Part shown: piece after piece, positions 1 through 11,300 of the stretch
Position numbering within the stretch: position 1 is the stretch's first letter
How the letters are laid out: every line of letters begins with the position of its first letter
Source of the DNA: a virus
Virus record (IMG/VR): IMGVR_UViG_3300025769_000286
Span: 1-40,124 of that record
Length of the DNA stretch: 40,124 nt
Strand: one strand, 5' to 3'
Position numbers and translations under genes: made by a program
Notes under the pieces: model-generated
Database searches by the model: none
Told to the model about the DNA's origin: nothing
The model's input: the letters and a program-made list of their open reading frames with translations, nothing else

Positions 1-3000
1 TCCTTACTAAACAAAGGAGCGTCTAATTCAGCCATAGCGTTAAGTAGTCCGGTTTGAAAATCCCTCATGTAATTTACAGCAATAAACGCAGGAGACAGCG
101 TTGTATATACTTTTCTCATAGTGTTCATTATCCCCCTATTAATTGCTGCAAATTTTGATATTTGCTGTATATTGTTTGGCATACCTACGTTTATAGCTTG
201 TTGCATTGAATCATGAGTAAATTTTATAAAATAATCCTTACCACCTTTAACAACTCTTATATAATTCAAGTTTTCTTTCATGTCTTTTTCTGACACAGCC
301 CTATCTACCACCTTCCCATCTTTATTTATAGATTTATAGGTATCAGGTTTATCCTCGGTGTATACATTATATAAATCATTATCTGGATTTTCAATCAACA
401 TGTCTAGCAGGTTAACCAGTACATTGTTTTTGCCACCTCTCATAATAGCTCGCTCTCTTGCTTTCATTATATTCGCAAGAGGACTAGCGGCTTTTGTTTT
501 TCTACCTGTAGCTGTTTTTACTTCTTTCCCTCTAACTGGGAGCGTTCTTCCCCCTTCACCCATATTGGTTTGTTTTGATCTATCTACATCCAGCTGATCG
601 AAACCTGTTAATGGTACGTAGTTTTGATACTCATTATTTAATAAATTATCATACTCAGTTTGAGATAATAAATCTTCGTTCTTTAAAATATCTAATGTCT
701 CTTTAGTCTTTTCATATATAAAATCAGCGGCTTGCTCAAGGTCTTGCGTCAACCCTTCGTTTTCAAATTTGTCTAAAATTTGTTGAGCTTCAGTATCAGT
801 CATGCCTGATCCCGCATCATTTTCTCCGTCAGTTGCTTTACGAATATGCTCGTTTCTTTCTACTGCATGTTTTGCATACAGGTACTCATCAAGGGTTTCT
901 CTGTCTATATTTTTTTTACTAAGCTTATCAAAGAAATTAAACATCTCTGTATTAAAGTTGTCAATCTTATTTCTTATTTTACCATAGACTAAATCCTCTG
1001 CTATATCAAAGTTTTTATCAATTGACATTTTTCTACCCAGTTTCTTTTCGATAGCTTTCTGTAGGTTTCTTATTGGCCTATACTTGTCGTAAAATTTAGT
1101 TAGCAATTTGTCTTTAGAAAGACCGATTTTATCAAAGAAATCTAAAAGAGCCTGACCTTTATTTGTTATATAATTTGTAATAGTTTGACTTGAACTTGGC
1201 GCCATGCTTGATTCTGAATCTGATTGTGGCTCGGTTTCTAAATCTTCTTCGAGCTGCTGTTCTGCCTCAGTGTCTTGTTCTGATTGAGCTTCTTGTTCTG
1301 TATCCACTTCACCTCTTTCTACAGCTTCCATTTGCTCAATTTCTTTTGCTTGTCTTTCAGTTTCTGATTTAGGTTGAGTAATCATATCTTTACCTGCAAC
1401 CCCTCTAATGTTTCTAGCTGTAGGTTTTAATCCTGTCAGCTCTTGAAACTTTTGTTCTAACGCAACTCTCTGCTCATTTGTTTGTGTCCTAGTTCTTGCT
1501 GGTGCTTTTCTACTAGGATTACTTTTAATAAATTCAATCAGCATATCTTCTGTGATTTCCTGATTATAATCTTGACTAAGCTCTTGAGCTATTACATCAA
1601 GCCCGGCTGCGTCTGCCTTGAACCACCTACGCTTCATTGTAGGTGTTTTAAAGTTAGGATCACCAAATCTATCAAAATCTGTTTCTTTTATTGATCTTAA
1701 TCTAAAATCAGCCTCCCATGGAGCTTCAAGTTCTGTATCGCCTTTTTTTGTTTTAGGTGTTTTCTGTAATTGGTTAGCTATTTCAACTGGGTTCTGGCTA
1801 TTTTCTATAATAAAATCAACAGCTTGCTCGCCTTCTATTTCTCCTTCACTAACCATAGTTTCCACGTTAGAATCAACTCCAGTGAACTCTATCGCTTCCA
1901 TATATTCATTAAATAACTTTTGAGTGGCTTTTCGTTTTGCTCCTGTTTTTTTATTGGTTGCAACAACTTCACCCTCTACCAATTCTAATTCTACATTAGG
2001 ATTAGATGATTGAAATACTCCGGTAAACCCTTGGTCTTCAAACTTTAATTGATTGATTCGTTTTCGTGCTGCTTTCTTGTCTGCAACTTCTTCGTTTACA
2101 ACTTTACCACCCTGGTTGTATGATATTGAAATTGGTCTTCCAGCTACATCATTAATTCGGAAATCTGTTTTTACCTCCTCCTGCGTTGTCTGGTCGGTTT
2201 CACTTTCGGTTTGGGTGTCAGTCTCGCTGGCAGGCTGCTGTATGTCACTGGATACTCCTTCAGCCACTTCTTCAGTAACTGTGGATTCGTCTTGGCTAGT
2301 TTCCGCCACTGTGCTTTGCTTCGTACTGGCATCTTCTTGGTTTTTATATTCTTGTTCTACTTCTTGCTTATCTTTTTTAGCTAATAGTTCTATTTGACTA
2401 TCAACCGCGCTAATTTTTTTGTCTATATCTTCTTTCAATGGGCCTTCCAATCCTTTTCTTTGCTCCATTAACTTTCTGCGTCTGTTTAGTAAATCAGCCA
2501 TTGGCTCTTTATTTTCAGCCATTTGAACAGTGCCTTGCGTTTGATTGTTGGCAGCATTCATATTATAAATTTCATTAAAAACATTTTCTGCTTGATTCTC
2601 TTCAAGCAATCCTTCTTTTCTCAAAGATTCTAAACGCTTTTTTATATCTTCTTGTGTAAAGTTTTGTGATATGTAATCTATGGTTTGAGCTCGGTCTTTT
2701 CTACTTAACAACTGTTTACCACCCAATCCTGTGGTTGCGCCCACCGTCAATAGCATGACTTCTTCTATCTCTCCACGCCTAACTTTAGCGTCTCTAACTT
2801 CAGAGCCTACATATTCGTTCATTAAATAATTAACACCCTTTTCAGAAAGATATACAGGTATTTCTTCTATAAATACTTCTCTTAAATTTTCTTTAAGCAA
2901 GTCGTTTGCTTTTCTTTTCAACTCGGCACTGTTAAATTTTTTAGGATCTTTTATAATTAGATTGTAAAGTTGTTTTCTCACTCCCCCCAAACCAGTTAGT

Positions 3001-4982
3001 AATTTTTGGTTACTACCTGCTAGTCCTGCAAATAATCCGTCAAATGTGGATATGGTGTGACCAAACACCATGGCTCTTTCTAAAGCATCTTCTTCAGTAA
3101 ATCCTTTTTTCATCAAATCATCTTTGATGCTTTGTACATTGTTCGTCATAGAAGCAGTGTATGAAGCTAGCCCCATCCCTACATAGCCAGCTTTTTTTCC
3201 TTTCATGCCCAGGGCTTGTAGCTTGTTGCTAAATCCTCTTCCACTTCTAATTAATCCATACATATACGCAATAGTTCCAGTTACTTTTGGTATAGCCGCT
3301 CTACCCACTGTTTCTGTTTCAATATCTGAATCAGGGATGTTTGCGGCATATCTTCGTATATTATCCATATCAACTGGAGAAATAATTCCCGTCATTTCTA
3401 CCCCAGTTTTTTGATCATATACTACACTCTTTTCATCTACAAAATATAATTCTCCTTTATATTCAACAGGTTTTCCTTGAAGAACTAGTTTTCTTTCTAC
3501 TTGACCTTCTTCCCCTCTTTTGTAGTCCTCCATATTATCTCTAATATTTTTACTAAGTCCCGCCCAAATGCCTTTGTTATCACCACCTAATACTGAAAAA
3601 AATTCATCTGCTAACTCAGGTATGTAGTTTATTATTCCATTGCCTAAATTTCCTAATCCATATATACCTTCCTTTAATACCTCACTGGTTTGTGATCCGA
3701 ATTCATCAACTAAATTACCTCTAGCAGCATCATAAACTTTTTTCTTTTTTAAAATTTGTGCTGTCCCTCCAGCTGAAAGATGCTCTTTATAGTTGGGAAA
3801 GTATTCATCTAAATTCATCATTTGCCCAAGGTTGGTGTTAATGATTGAATCATATTTATCTATTTCGGCTTGAAGTGTTTTGTATTCTGCCGGATCTTCT
3901 GTCTTTCTTAGTTGTGCTTCTAAATAAGATTTATCTTTAAGAAGAGATTCGAGTTTATTTTTTTTAAACAACATCGCTCTTTGATACTGCTCTTCTTCTC
4001 TTTTTGCTTTTCTTTGAACCTCATTGGCTTTGATTTGATTTTCCTCACCAAAAAACCTGCCAATACCAAAGTTATCAAGCTTTCTTACTAATTTATAAGT
4101 AAAGTCTTCCGGTCTATAATTTTTTCTTACAAAATCAATATATTCTTTTTTATCTACACCCATTCTTTTAAGGGTGTTGTCGTCTATATCTGCACCATAT
4201 TGAGCTATTAATTCATCCAGGTTTTCTTCAGAAGCATCTAAGCCCAAAGGTGTTACGTAATTTAACGTAGGTGAATTTATATCTATTTGCTTACCTCTTG
4301 ATATATCTTTGTCTTCTATCAAACTTTCTGCTAGTTGATATATTTTTGTGCCGGGAGCATGAAATACTCCGTTTAAAGTTACACCATCCTCTGTGAAATT
4401 TTCTTCAATAAGTTCTACAGCGGTTTTACCTACACCTATGTTTGAAACATCAACGCCTTGAAACTGAACATCAGTCATGTCGTTTATTGGGGTTACACTA
4501 CCATTTAAAACTGCAGTGGCAAAACTATTCTTTTGGTTAGGCGTTAAATTATAGTATCCTTGTTGATACAAAATATTATTTTGATTGGAGGCTTGATTTG
4601 AAAGCACACCTTTAGATGCTTCATCATCTGATAATGGAATTATATTTTCAGTTACATTGAGAGCTGTAACTTCTTCAACTTCTGGAGTTGGAAGAACTGA
4701 AGATGCCGATTGCCCAGCGGCGATTCGATCTTCCTGTGTAGACAATTCCGTAACTTCCTCTTCTGAAATAAAATCGGATTCGTCTTTTTTTTTTAAACCT
4801 AAATTGTTTGACCAAGTTGAAAAATCACTAGTTGTTAATTGTTGACGTGTCAGATATTCATGAACATTGGCTTGCACTTCTTCATTTGATTGAAAGTTGG
4901 CGTTCCATGCTTCAAAATCATTTGTAGTTAACCCTGCTTGGGTTAAGTTATTCCATATATTTTTTAATATTTGTTCGCTCAT
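1..4982 (-). CDS. Giant polyvalent / internal virion ejection-type protein (3' end outside window)
   Basis: An open frame runs without a stop from an ATG at 4982 to the left edge (1660 codons), so only the C-terminal end is missing. The start overlaps the upstream stop as TAATG. Residues about 10-62 hold two copies of an LTTxDFxxW unit (LTTNDFEAW, LTTSDFSTW). Glycine-rich, partly hydrophobic stretches lie near residues 550-610 and 735-750. Very acidic, Q/T/S-rich linkers lie near 860-940 and 1200-1265. The last 300 or so residues contain YVPLTGF (about 1455) and NYMRDFQTGLLNA close to the edge, which resembles large polyvalent protein-associated domains such as LPD38 (assigned from memory). 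As the last of three genes after the tail nozzle, it occupies the place of T7 gp16 in ejection modules. I infer a protein packaged in the virion and injected with the DNA. No catalytic motif was recognised in the visible part. Confidence 0.85.
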   Translation of the reverse strand, partial: MSEQILKNIWNNLTQAGLTTNDFEAWNANFQSNEEVQANVHEYLTRQQLTTSDFSTWSNNLGLKKKDESDFISEEEVTELSTQEDRIAAGQSASSVLPTPEVEEVTALNVTENIIPLSDDEASKGVLSNQASNQNNILYQQGYYNLTPNQKNSFATAVLNGSVTPINDMTDVQFQGVDVSNIGVGKTAVELIEENFTEDGVTLNGVFHAPGTKIYQLAESLIEDKDISRGKQIDINSPTLNYVTPLGLDASEENLDELIAQYGADIDDNTLKRMGVDKKEYIDFVRKNYRPEDFTYKLVRKLDNFGIGRFFGEENQIKANEVQRKAKREEEQYQRAMLFKKNKLESLLKDKSYLEAQLRKTEDPAEYKTLQAEIDKYDSIINTNLGQMMNLDEYFPNYKEHLSAGGTAQILKKKKVYDAARGNLVDEFGSQTSEVLKEGIYGLGNLGNGIINYIPELADEFFSVLGGDNKGIWAGLSKNIRDNMEDYKRGEEGQVERKLVLQGKPVEYKGELYFVDEKSVVYDQKTGVEMTGIISPVDMDNIRRYAANIPDSDIETETVGRAAIPKVTGTIAYMYGLIRSGRGFSNKLQALGMKGKKAGYVGMGLASYTASMTNNVQSIKDDLMKKGFTEEDALERAMVFGHTISTFDGLFAGLAGSNQKLLTGLGGVRKQLYNLIIKDPKKFNSAELKRKANDLLKENLREVFIEEIPVYLSEKGVNYLMNEYVGSEVRDAKVRRGEIEEVMLLTVGATTGLGGKQLLSRKDRAQTIDYISQNFTQEDIKKRLESLRKEGLLEENQAENVFNEIYNMNAANNQTQGTVQMAENKEPMADLLNRRRKLMEQRKGLEGPLKEDIDKKISAVDSQIELLAKKDKQEVEQEYKNQEDASTKQSTVAETSQDESTVTEEVAEGVSSDIQQPASETDTQTESETDQTTQEEVKTDFRINDVAGRPISISYNQGGKVVNEEVADKKAARKRINQLKFEDQGFTGVFQSSNPNVELELVEGEVVATNKKTGAKRKATQKLFNEYMEAIEFTGVDSNVETMVSEGEIEGEQAVDFIIENSQNPVEIANQLQKTPKTKKGDTELEAPWEADFRLRSIKETDFDRFGDPNFKTPTMKRRWFKADAAGLDVIAQELSQDYNQEITEDMLIEFIKSNPSRKAPARTRTQTNEQRVALEQKFQELTGLKPTARNIRGVAGKDMITQPKSETERQAKEIEQMEAVERGEVDTEQEAQSEQDTEAEQQLEEDLETEPQSDSESSMAPSSSQTITNYITNKGQALLDFFDKIGLSKDKLLTKFYDKYRPIRNLQKAIEKKLGRKMSIDKNFDIAEDLVYGKIRNKIDNFNTEMFNFFDKLSKKNIDRETLDEYLYAKHAVERNEHIRKATDGENDAGSGMTDTEAQQILDKFENEGLTQDLEQAADFIYEKTKETLDILKNEDLLSQTEYDNLLNNEYQNYVPLTGFDQLDVDRSKQTNMGEGGRTLPVRGKEVKTATGRKTKAASPLANIMKARERAIMRGGKNNVLVNLLDMLIENPDNDLYNVYTEDKPDTYKSINKDGKVVDRAVSEKDMKENLNYIRVVKGGKDYFIKFTHDSMQQAINVGMPNNIQQISKFAAINRGIMNTMRKVYTTLSPAFIAVNYMRDFQTGLLNAMAELDAPLFSK

Positions 4983-6718
4983 TATCCGAATCCTTGATCA
5001 CCAGAGCCTCCGCCACTTGCAGGTGGCTTAGCGGTTTTTGACCTTTTAATTTCATCTTGAATTAATTTTAAAAGTCCAGCGCCACCTAATTCTACCGGAT
5101 CACCTAAATTTACAGTTGTATTATTAGGTAGTTTTAATATTAAATTTTGTCCTGAAACCTCAACTCCAACTCCACTTTGGCCGATAAGAGCATCATTGAT
5201 ACTTCTTGCAATTGCTTTTTGCACTGTGCCTTCTCTTGCTTCGGGAAGTATTTTACCTAGCGCAGTTAAGCTATCACTAACAGTAGTAAGCACATCCTCT
5301 GGGAACACAAAGTCATCAGAAGTTCTTAATTCTGTAATATCATAATCATCGTTTCTACCAAATTGAAGTCTAAAATTCTTTTTACCCTGTTCATCTAAGT
5401 TAGCTAAATATTTGTTTTTAATTTTATCAAGCTCATCTTTATCTAATTGTCCGGTAATTATTGGAAGTAATCTATCTATAATTTGCTCAGGAGTTTTAGT
5501 ACTAGCTGCACCTGTTGTATCTAAATCTTGCCATGTAATTTTTTGTGTTGCTGTACCTCCCACTTTTATCCTGATACCATCGGCATCGGATTCAAATGCA
5601 GTAATTTCAGGATAGTTTTGAAATAAAAATTGTTTTGCTCTATCTCGTTTTACTTTGTTATTAGATAAAATATCTCCTAAATAACCATATACATTTTGTA
5701 TTTTTTGTATTCTGGAATCATTTGCTCTATCAGTCTGTGTTTTAGTTCCACCTGGTGATTCAATGTAATCTAGCTGTACACTAATAGCCTCTTCTAATAT
5801 TTCTTTTGCACGACCTCTATGTTTTTCAAGAGATTCTTTATCCGGCTGTAGCATTCCGTTTGAATCTGCTTTTACCAGTATGGTGTTGTCATCTACCTTA
5901 GATGGATCTTGGGTTAGTTCGTATCCGTTTTGGGTTAAGATACTTAAAAAGTCTCTACCAGTCCCTTGATTCAAAACACCGTCAATGTATGTATTTCTTG
6001 CTTTTTGAAAATCAGGTTGACGGGTGATGTCTTCTATTGTCATGCTTGGATAAGCTTTCTTATATTTTCCTAAAGTTGAAGCAAATTGTTTGCTTCCATC
6101 CATGATGTCGTAATTTTTAGGAATATCTTTTTGTCTTGCATTCATGTTGGTAAATCCAACTAGCTTTCCATCACCTGTTTGTGAATACAATCTTCCGTCA
6201 GTGTTGATTACTAATCTACTGTTTTGTATATCTGTTGCAGCTTGCAATCCATCAAAACTTAATAATCCTAATTTAGAAACATCTCCGGCTTCTGCAGCTT
6301 TTATAGCTTCAGCGTAATCAGTATTAAATGTTTTAGCTGCTTCTTGAAAAGAATTCCAGTCGTCCTGTAATAATTGTGAGCTTCTAGTGTATGCGTTTGG
6401 ATCAAGCTTGCCTTGCTTTAACAACTTGTTTTGCATTAACATATAATCTTTTACTTGTGTGCTTCCGTCTAACACATATGCATTAAAAGTGTTGTTGCCT
6501 CCAGCTTGATAATCCCTTAAGTCTGTTAGTAGTTCGTCAGTCTTAGTTTGGATTTCATTTCTTTTGTTTTGTCTTTCTTTGTCTACAGTTTGTAATCTAT
6601 CTACAATGTCCCCTGTAATCTTTGCCCAGTCAACAGGAACAAATGCTTCACCGGAATCAAACATTCCTGTAAATCTGTTGCCCCTAGGGTTGTAATAAGT
6701 TCTATTATCTTTTGCCAT
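4982..6718 (-). CDS. Internal virion protein, ejection module (hypothetical)
   Basis: This 578-aa protein has no signal peptide or membrane segment. It is charged and mostly helical, with a probable coiled coil near residues 40-75 and a Gly/Ser-rich C-terminal tail. The N-terminus (AKDNRTYYNPRGNRFTGMF) looks like that of virion proteins from Bacteroidota phages, but I know no biochemical function for it. Its stop is shared with the start of the giant polyvalent gene (TAATG), and it begins 1-2 bases after the gene upstream. By position between a small Ala-rich internal protein and the giant protein it corresponds to T7 gp15. The role is inferred from context only; the coding call is secure. 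Confidence 0.8.
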   Translation of the reverse strand: MAKDNRTYYNPRGNRFTGMFDSGEAFVPVDWAKITGDIVDRLQTVDKERQNKRNEIQTKTDELLTDLRDYQAGGNNTFNAYVLDGSTQVKDYMLMQNKLLKQGKLDPNAYTRSSQLLQDDWNSFQEAAKTFNTDYAEAIKAAEAGDVSKLGLLSFDGLQAATDIQNSRLVINTDGRLYSQTGDGKLVGFTNMNARQKDIPKNYDIMDGSKQFASTLGKYKKAYPSMTIEDITRQPDFQKARNTYIDGVLNQGTGRDFLSILTQNGYELTQDPSKVDDNTILVKADSNGMLQPDKESLEKHRGRAKEILEEAISVQLDYIESPGGTKTQTDRANDSRIQKIQNVYGYLGDILSNNKVKRDRAKQFLFQNYPEITAFESDADGIRIKVGGTATQKITWQDLDTTGAASTKTPEQIIDRLLPIITGQLDKDELDKIKNKYLANLDEQGKKNFRLQFGRNDDYDITELRTSDDFVFPEDVLTTVSDSLTALGKILPEAREGTVQKAIARSINDALIGQSGVGVEVSGQNLILKLPNNTTVNLGDPVELGGAGLLKLIQDEIKRSKTAKPPASGGGSGDQGFG

Positions 6719-6719
6719 G

Positions 6720-7505
6720 TTAAATTTGTTCGTCAGCTACAACATCACCCAAGCTTTCAAAATAATCCGCCATCAATGTATTATCTGGATCACCCAACAT
6801 ATCAGTCAAATCTTCTATAGACTCAGACCTGGTATTCAAATAATCTACAAACCCCTCTTTGTCAAAAGCGTCGGGTGCATTTGTATCTGATACATATGTA
6901 TCTACAGCTCTATTGAATCTTCTTTTTTCTCCTCCATATAAATCACTCATACCCAATATCTCACCGCCTAATGCAGCGGCAGAAGCTCCTGCTCCAGCAA
7001 TTGCAGATGCCTGTTGTCTAGCGCCAGCTGCAGCTCTTTGCCTTGCTGCTGTCCCAGTCGCTGTAAGCATTTGTAATTCTAAATCTTGTTTAGCTTGTTC
7101 GGCTTTTACAATTTCATCTTCACGAGCTTGAAGTTGTTTTTCAATTGCGCCTCTTTGTTTCTCTTCTTGTGTTAATATTTGCTCTCCAATTGTTGGAACC
7201 GCACCTAACACAGCTCTTTGACCAGAGCCTCTCACTGCGTCAAGTAGTTGTTTTCTTTGTCTTAAAGAATCTTTTTGTATTTGATCAATAGAAATTGCGG
7301 GTATGCCTTTTTCAAGAGCAGGTATCTTACTTATGTTATCTCTAGCTTGTGCGACAGCAAGAGCCGCTTCTTCATTAGCTCTTTGCACTGCAGCTTTAGC
7401 TGAAGCTGCTTGAGATAAAGAACCAGCTATTCCAAAAAGCGCACCTACTGCACCTGATATTGCCCCTAGAGATGCACCTGCTGTATCCCCTACTTCTTCC
7501 TCCAT
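6720..7505 (-). CDS. Small internal virion protein (T7 gp14-like by position)
   Basis: This 261-aa protein opens with a Gly/Ala-rich hydrophobic segment (about residues 9-32, GAISGAVGALFGIAGSLSQ). A long Ala/Glu/Gln-rich helical or coiled-coil region follows (about 33-180), then an acidic C-terminus. The layout matches small ejected proteins of podoviruses, which are short, Ala-rich and can span the envelope after ejection. It is the first gene after a promoter-like TATCTTTG at 7531-7538 and is followed by the other two large virion proteins, so it probably heads an ejection operon. The upstream bases give no strong Shine-Dalgarno apart from ATGGAGG inside the start. Function is inferred from composition and place. 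Confidence 0.75.
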   Translation of the reverse strand: MEEEVGDTAGASLGAISGAVGALFGIAGSLSQAASAKAAVQRANEEAALAVAQARDNISKIPALEKGIPAISIDQIQKDSLRQRKQLLDAVRGSGQRAVLGAVPTIGEQILTQEEKQRGAIEKQLQAREDEIVKAEQAKQDLELQMLTATGTAARQRAAAGARQQASAIAGAGASAAALGGEILGMSDLYGGEKRRFNRAVDTYVSDTNAPDAFDKEGFVDYLNTRSESIEDLTDMLGDPDNTLMADYFESLGDVVADEQI

Positions 7506-7530
7506 ATTGATAAATTTATAAATTTAACAA

Positions 7531-7538
7531 CAAAGATA
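7531..7538 (-). promoter_or_regulatory. Bacteroidota-type -7 promoter element TATCTTTG
   Basis: Reading the minus strand, TATCTTTG matches the Bacteroidota -7 consensus TAnnTTTG. It lies 26 bases upstream of the start of the 261-aa internal virion gene, in the short gap after the nozzle-associated gene. I see no clear TTTG/TTG -33 element at the expected spacing. It likely drives the ejection-protein genes. Confidence 0.5.
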
Positions 7539-7544
7539 CAAATT

Positions 7545-8294
7545 TTAAGGGTAACTTTTAAACATACTGCTTTTCACAGCAAATAGTTCTGTTGGTGTGG
7601 TGTCGCTATTTGTTAATGTAAATTCTAAGTAATGTCCTCTTACTCCGTGTGATTCAGCTACACTGTTTTTAATGTAGCAAATAAACGAACCAACTGTAGG
7701 CACTGCGCCACCCACTATAGTGGTGTCAATTGTAATGGTATTTGCAGTATGCCCCGCAACTGTGCCGCCCAATGTAGGTGTATTTCCGAAATAAACTGTA
7801 TCTCTATTTGATATAATTGATCCTACCTCTACATTAAAAGTTAATATTACTAGTGCTGGATCCGTTGAATCTACAGATACTACATCTCCAACACCATTCG
7901 CAGACCTTAAATTAAAGTTAACTGTATTCTCATCTGCTCTTAAAAAAGAAAACCAGTCTGTTTCTTTTTGAACAAAATAAGAAGATAATAAACTACCGCC
8001 TGGATTATGCATGTCGGAATTGTATGTAGCAGCCCAAGCATTATCCGATTCTAAATAAATTGTTTTGAATAATTTTACTTCTAAAGGTTTTGTGTTAAAT
8101 ATACTTGAAATAGTAGAATTGTATTGCACGCCATAATAGTTATTTCTTACCGTATTTGTATTGTGCCTGTATAACTTACCGCCTTTGAACGAATACAAAT
8201 AGTTATTCATGCCAATCATTTTTTCAGGTATAAATGAATAGAATGATGGCCATCCTTTTGAAGTTTCGCTATATGTTAATGTTACTGCTGCCAT
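7545..8294 (-). CDS. Tail nozzle-associated protein (C-terminal part of stabilization-type protein)
   Basis: This is a 249-aa beta-rich protein with no signal peptide or membrane segment. The N-terminal part (KGWPSFYSFIPEKMIGMNN, then YSFKGGKLYRHN and RNNYYGV, about residues 13-56) is a pattern I associate with the C-terminal region of the large 'stabilization'/nozzle proteins of crAss-like and other Bacteroidota phages. Here it is a separate gene 9 bases downstream of the 1651-aa nozzle protein. Residues about 130-249 look like a second beta domain. It probably forms part of the tail nozzle. The family assignment is from memory of the motif. Confidence 0.7.
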   Translation of the reverse strand: MAAVTLTYSETSKGWPSFYSFIPEKMIGMNNYLYSFKGGKLYRHNTNTVRNNYYGVQYNSTISSIFNTKPLEVKLFKTIYLESDNAWAATYNSDMHNPGGSLLSSYFVQKETDWFSFLRADENTVNFNLRSANGVGDVVSVDSTDPALVILTFNVEVGSIISNRDTVYFGNTPTLGGTVAGHTANTITIDTTIVGGAVPTVGSFICYIKNSVAESHGVRGHYLEFTLTNSDTTPTELFAVKSSMFKSYP

Positions 8295-8303
8295 ATTTTT
8301 ATT

Positions 8304-11300
8304 TTATAGTGGTGCCCCACATGTTCCTGTTCCTCCATAGAATAATGCAATTATTTCTCCACTAGCATTTATTTCAGCTATTCTAAATGTTGTTCCAGTT
8401 GCTGTGTCTTCATTTTGAACCGCGCTATATGCTATGTATGTATTGGGTGCAGCACCTGGAGGAATAACACTAAGTACATCACCAATTGTTACACTTGCAA
8501 ATGCATGATTAGTTGTGGTTTGCGCTTGTACAGACATTACATAATTACCGGTACATAACGTAGTGGGGCTACCTTGCACTGAAGATATATAAATATAGTT
8601 ACACGTGGAACAAGCCGCGCTTGATATTAATAATCCGCTTGATTGTTCTCTTACGGTTCCACCTGAATCTTTGTAGAATCCATCGGTTGCTAATGTAGTA
8701 AGGTTAGCATCTGTATAAACTGATGTAGCTGTGCTAAAGCTCGATGTATTTAAGTAGTATGAAGAAGACGAACCTAAACAACAAGCAAGCAACGGTGTAG
8801 TTCCAAATTCTAAAGTAATTGGAGCCACCCCTGCATAGTTATATATTAAATATAAATACGTTTGATTAGTAGGATTGCTGTATGTAAAGTTCGCTTCATA
8901 GTATCCTGTTGATGGATTAGTTACAGCAGTAATATCTGTAGCCGCCGCCACCAATGCATTTATGTCTGCTTGCGAAGATGTGTAAAGTGTATTAGAAACT
9001 AAGAATGAAAACTTATCTGCTGCCGGTGGAATAGTAGGCCCTGGATAACCAGATGCTGGACTAAACACTAATGTGTCAAAATCTATTTTATTTGACGCCA
9101 TATATACCGTGGCATTATTAGGTGGAAATAATCCTTCAGACTCAATACCCGTGATGCTAGTATACCTAGCTAATCTATTAGTGTCAAACGGAGTAAAGCT
9201 AAAAGATGTTTGAACGCTTTCTACTGGACTTGTTGTTGTGCCGTCATTCCAGTAAAATTCATCGTGGATAAACAGTCCATCATCAGAAACAGAGCCAAGG
9301 GCTACATTTATAATTGTCAGTTCATTTACTGTTGGGCATCCAACTATAAATCCAGCTGTGTACGAACCAGTTGGTGTTACTGTAATTTTTAAATTAGTTG
9401 GTGTGGAGGTATTTTTATTAAAATTAAAGCTTCCCGATCCCGTTGCTGCCGGTATATTTCCAGTTGTAGAACTCCATTCGTAATCAATTGCTACTGTGCC
9501 TGTAATTATATAGGATACAATTACATTTCCTTGTGCTTCTCCTAAATTAACATTGTAAATTATAGGATCATCATACTCATAAGCTCCGAATTTCGCGCCA
9601 CATTGAACAGGTATTTCAGTATTAGCTTGATATGCATTTGGCAATCCAATTGTATTTGAACTTAATACATACTCATTCATATACGGATCAAAACCTCCAA
9701 TCTTTTGTGTGTCTGGATACTGAATAAAGTTATCTCTAAAATAACTTCTCATTCCTAATTCAGAAATTAACGTTAGCTTATCGTTAACTCCTCCTGTTCC
9801 TTTTAGCTGAATGACTGCACCCCTACTTGTGTCTGTAAAATACCTGCTGTCTCCATATGCTGCAAAGCTTTCTGGGTTGTTGCTAATTCCGTATTCTTCG
9901 ATTCTAGCTAACTGTGTTCCTAATACAGCAGTAGAAGTTGCTACTACCCCAGCTCCCTGGGCTGCCTGTAGTGCCTGCTTACTTAAAAGTACATTAGATA
10001 TTTTGTCTTCTTGCAATACTAATAAATTGGTTTCAAAAGAATGTAAAACATTTATATCTCCAAAAGATTTTTCTAAATCTTTAAAGTTTCCATCGCTTAA
10101 ATTAAACTCATTAAATCTATTTATGTTGGTGTCAGCGTTGTATATACCGCTATAAGTTATACTAGCATACCTGTTTGCTTCTTTATAATCTTCTTCAGAT
10201 ACTGATGTTGTTCTTTGACCTAATGTAAAACTAGAACCATCCAGTTCATCTAAATACTTATAGCTTTCTACCCCATTACCAAAAGCAAAACAATCAAAAA
10301 ATCCTAGATTTACTATAGCTGGCTGTACAGCAGTTTGATTTTGATCACCTGTTTTTGAACCTGACTGGTGGTATCCTGCAAATATATCAAACACTTCATC
10401 ATTTTCATAGTATATATCTAAATCGGCATTAAGTGGTTCTGTTTCTAATATAAGAGATGCTGTTCCTATGTTAATAGTTACTTGACCTTCTACTCTTGTT
10501 CGCTGACCACTATCTCCTCCAGTTCCGCTAATCAGTCCTAATGTTAATTTTGTGCCAGCTGTACCTACTGATTGCACTCCAGTTGCAGGTGGGGTGCCGG
10601 CGCTTACTGTATAAAATTGATACCTATTGTCTCCGTTTGGTTGATATGGAGCAGTTGGGTTTTCCAAATTATTTAAATCTCCAATAATATTAGTATATAC
10701 ATTTCCAGGTTGAGTACCTATTCCTGAAGCAACCCCTTCTGTAAAATCTATACCCTCTCCATTTACAAATTCAAATAAAGAATTATAATCCTGAGAAGCC
10801 ACTACAGTTCTGTTATAGTCATAAGTTTTTTGATCTGAACTACCAACTAAAAACCCTCCATCACTTGAATTTCTGTTAAATCTTATTGCAAAGTTTACAA
10901 GCGAACCCTCCGGTATAGCTATGTTTTCTACTTCAGTAGCACCGCTTGAATTTACCACCTCTCTAAAGCAAGGGACTCCGGCTACCGCTGCAGGGCCTCC
11001 TCGTTTACCACTTCTTCCTCCTTCTTGACCGCTATCAAAAAATCCATTTGTATTATCTGTAATAGTAAAACCTTGTGGTTTTAAATTCATATATAATCCA
11101 GCGGGTTCTGAAATAAATGCAGAATTAGTTCCAATCCCCTGAGATGCTTCGGGGGTTAAAAAGTTGTTTGCCTTTGATTCAATGGCTAATACTTTGGTTT
11201 TTACCACTGTATTAAGTGGGCCGCTAATATCAGCTTTAACAATTAAGAAATCACCCTCTTTAGCTTTTACCTGATTGTCACCTTCTAGTCTGATCCAAAC

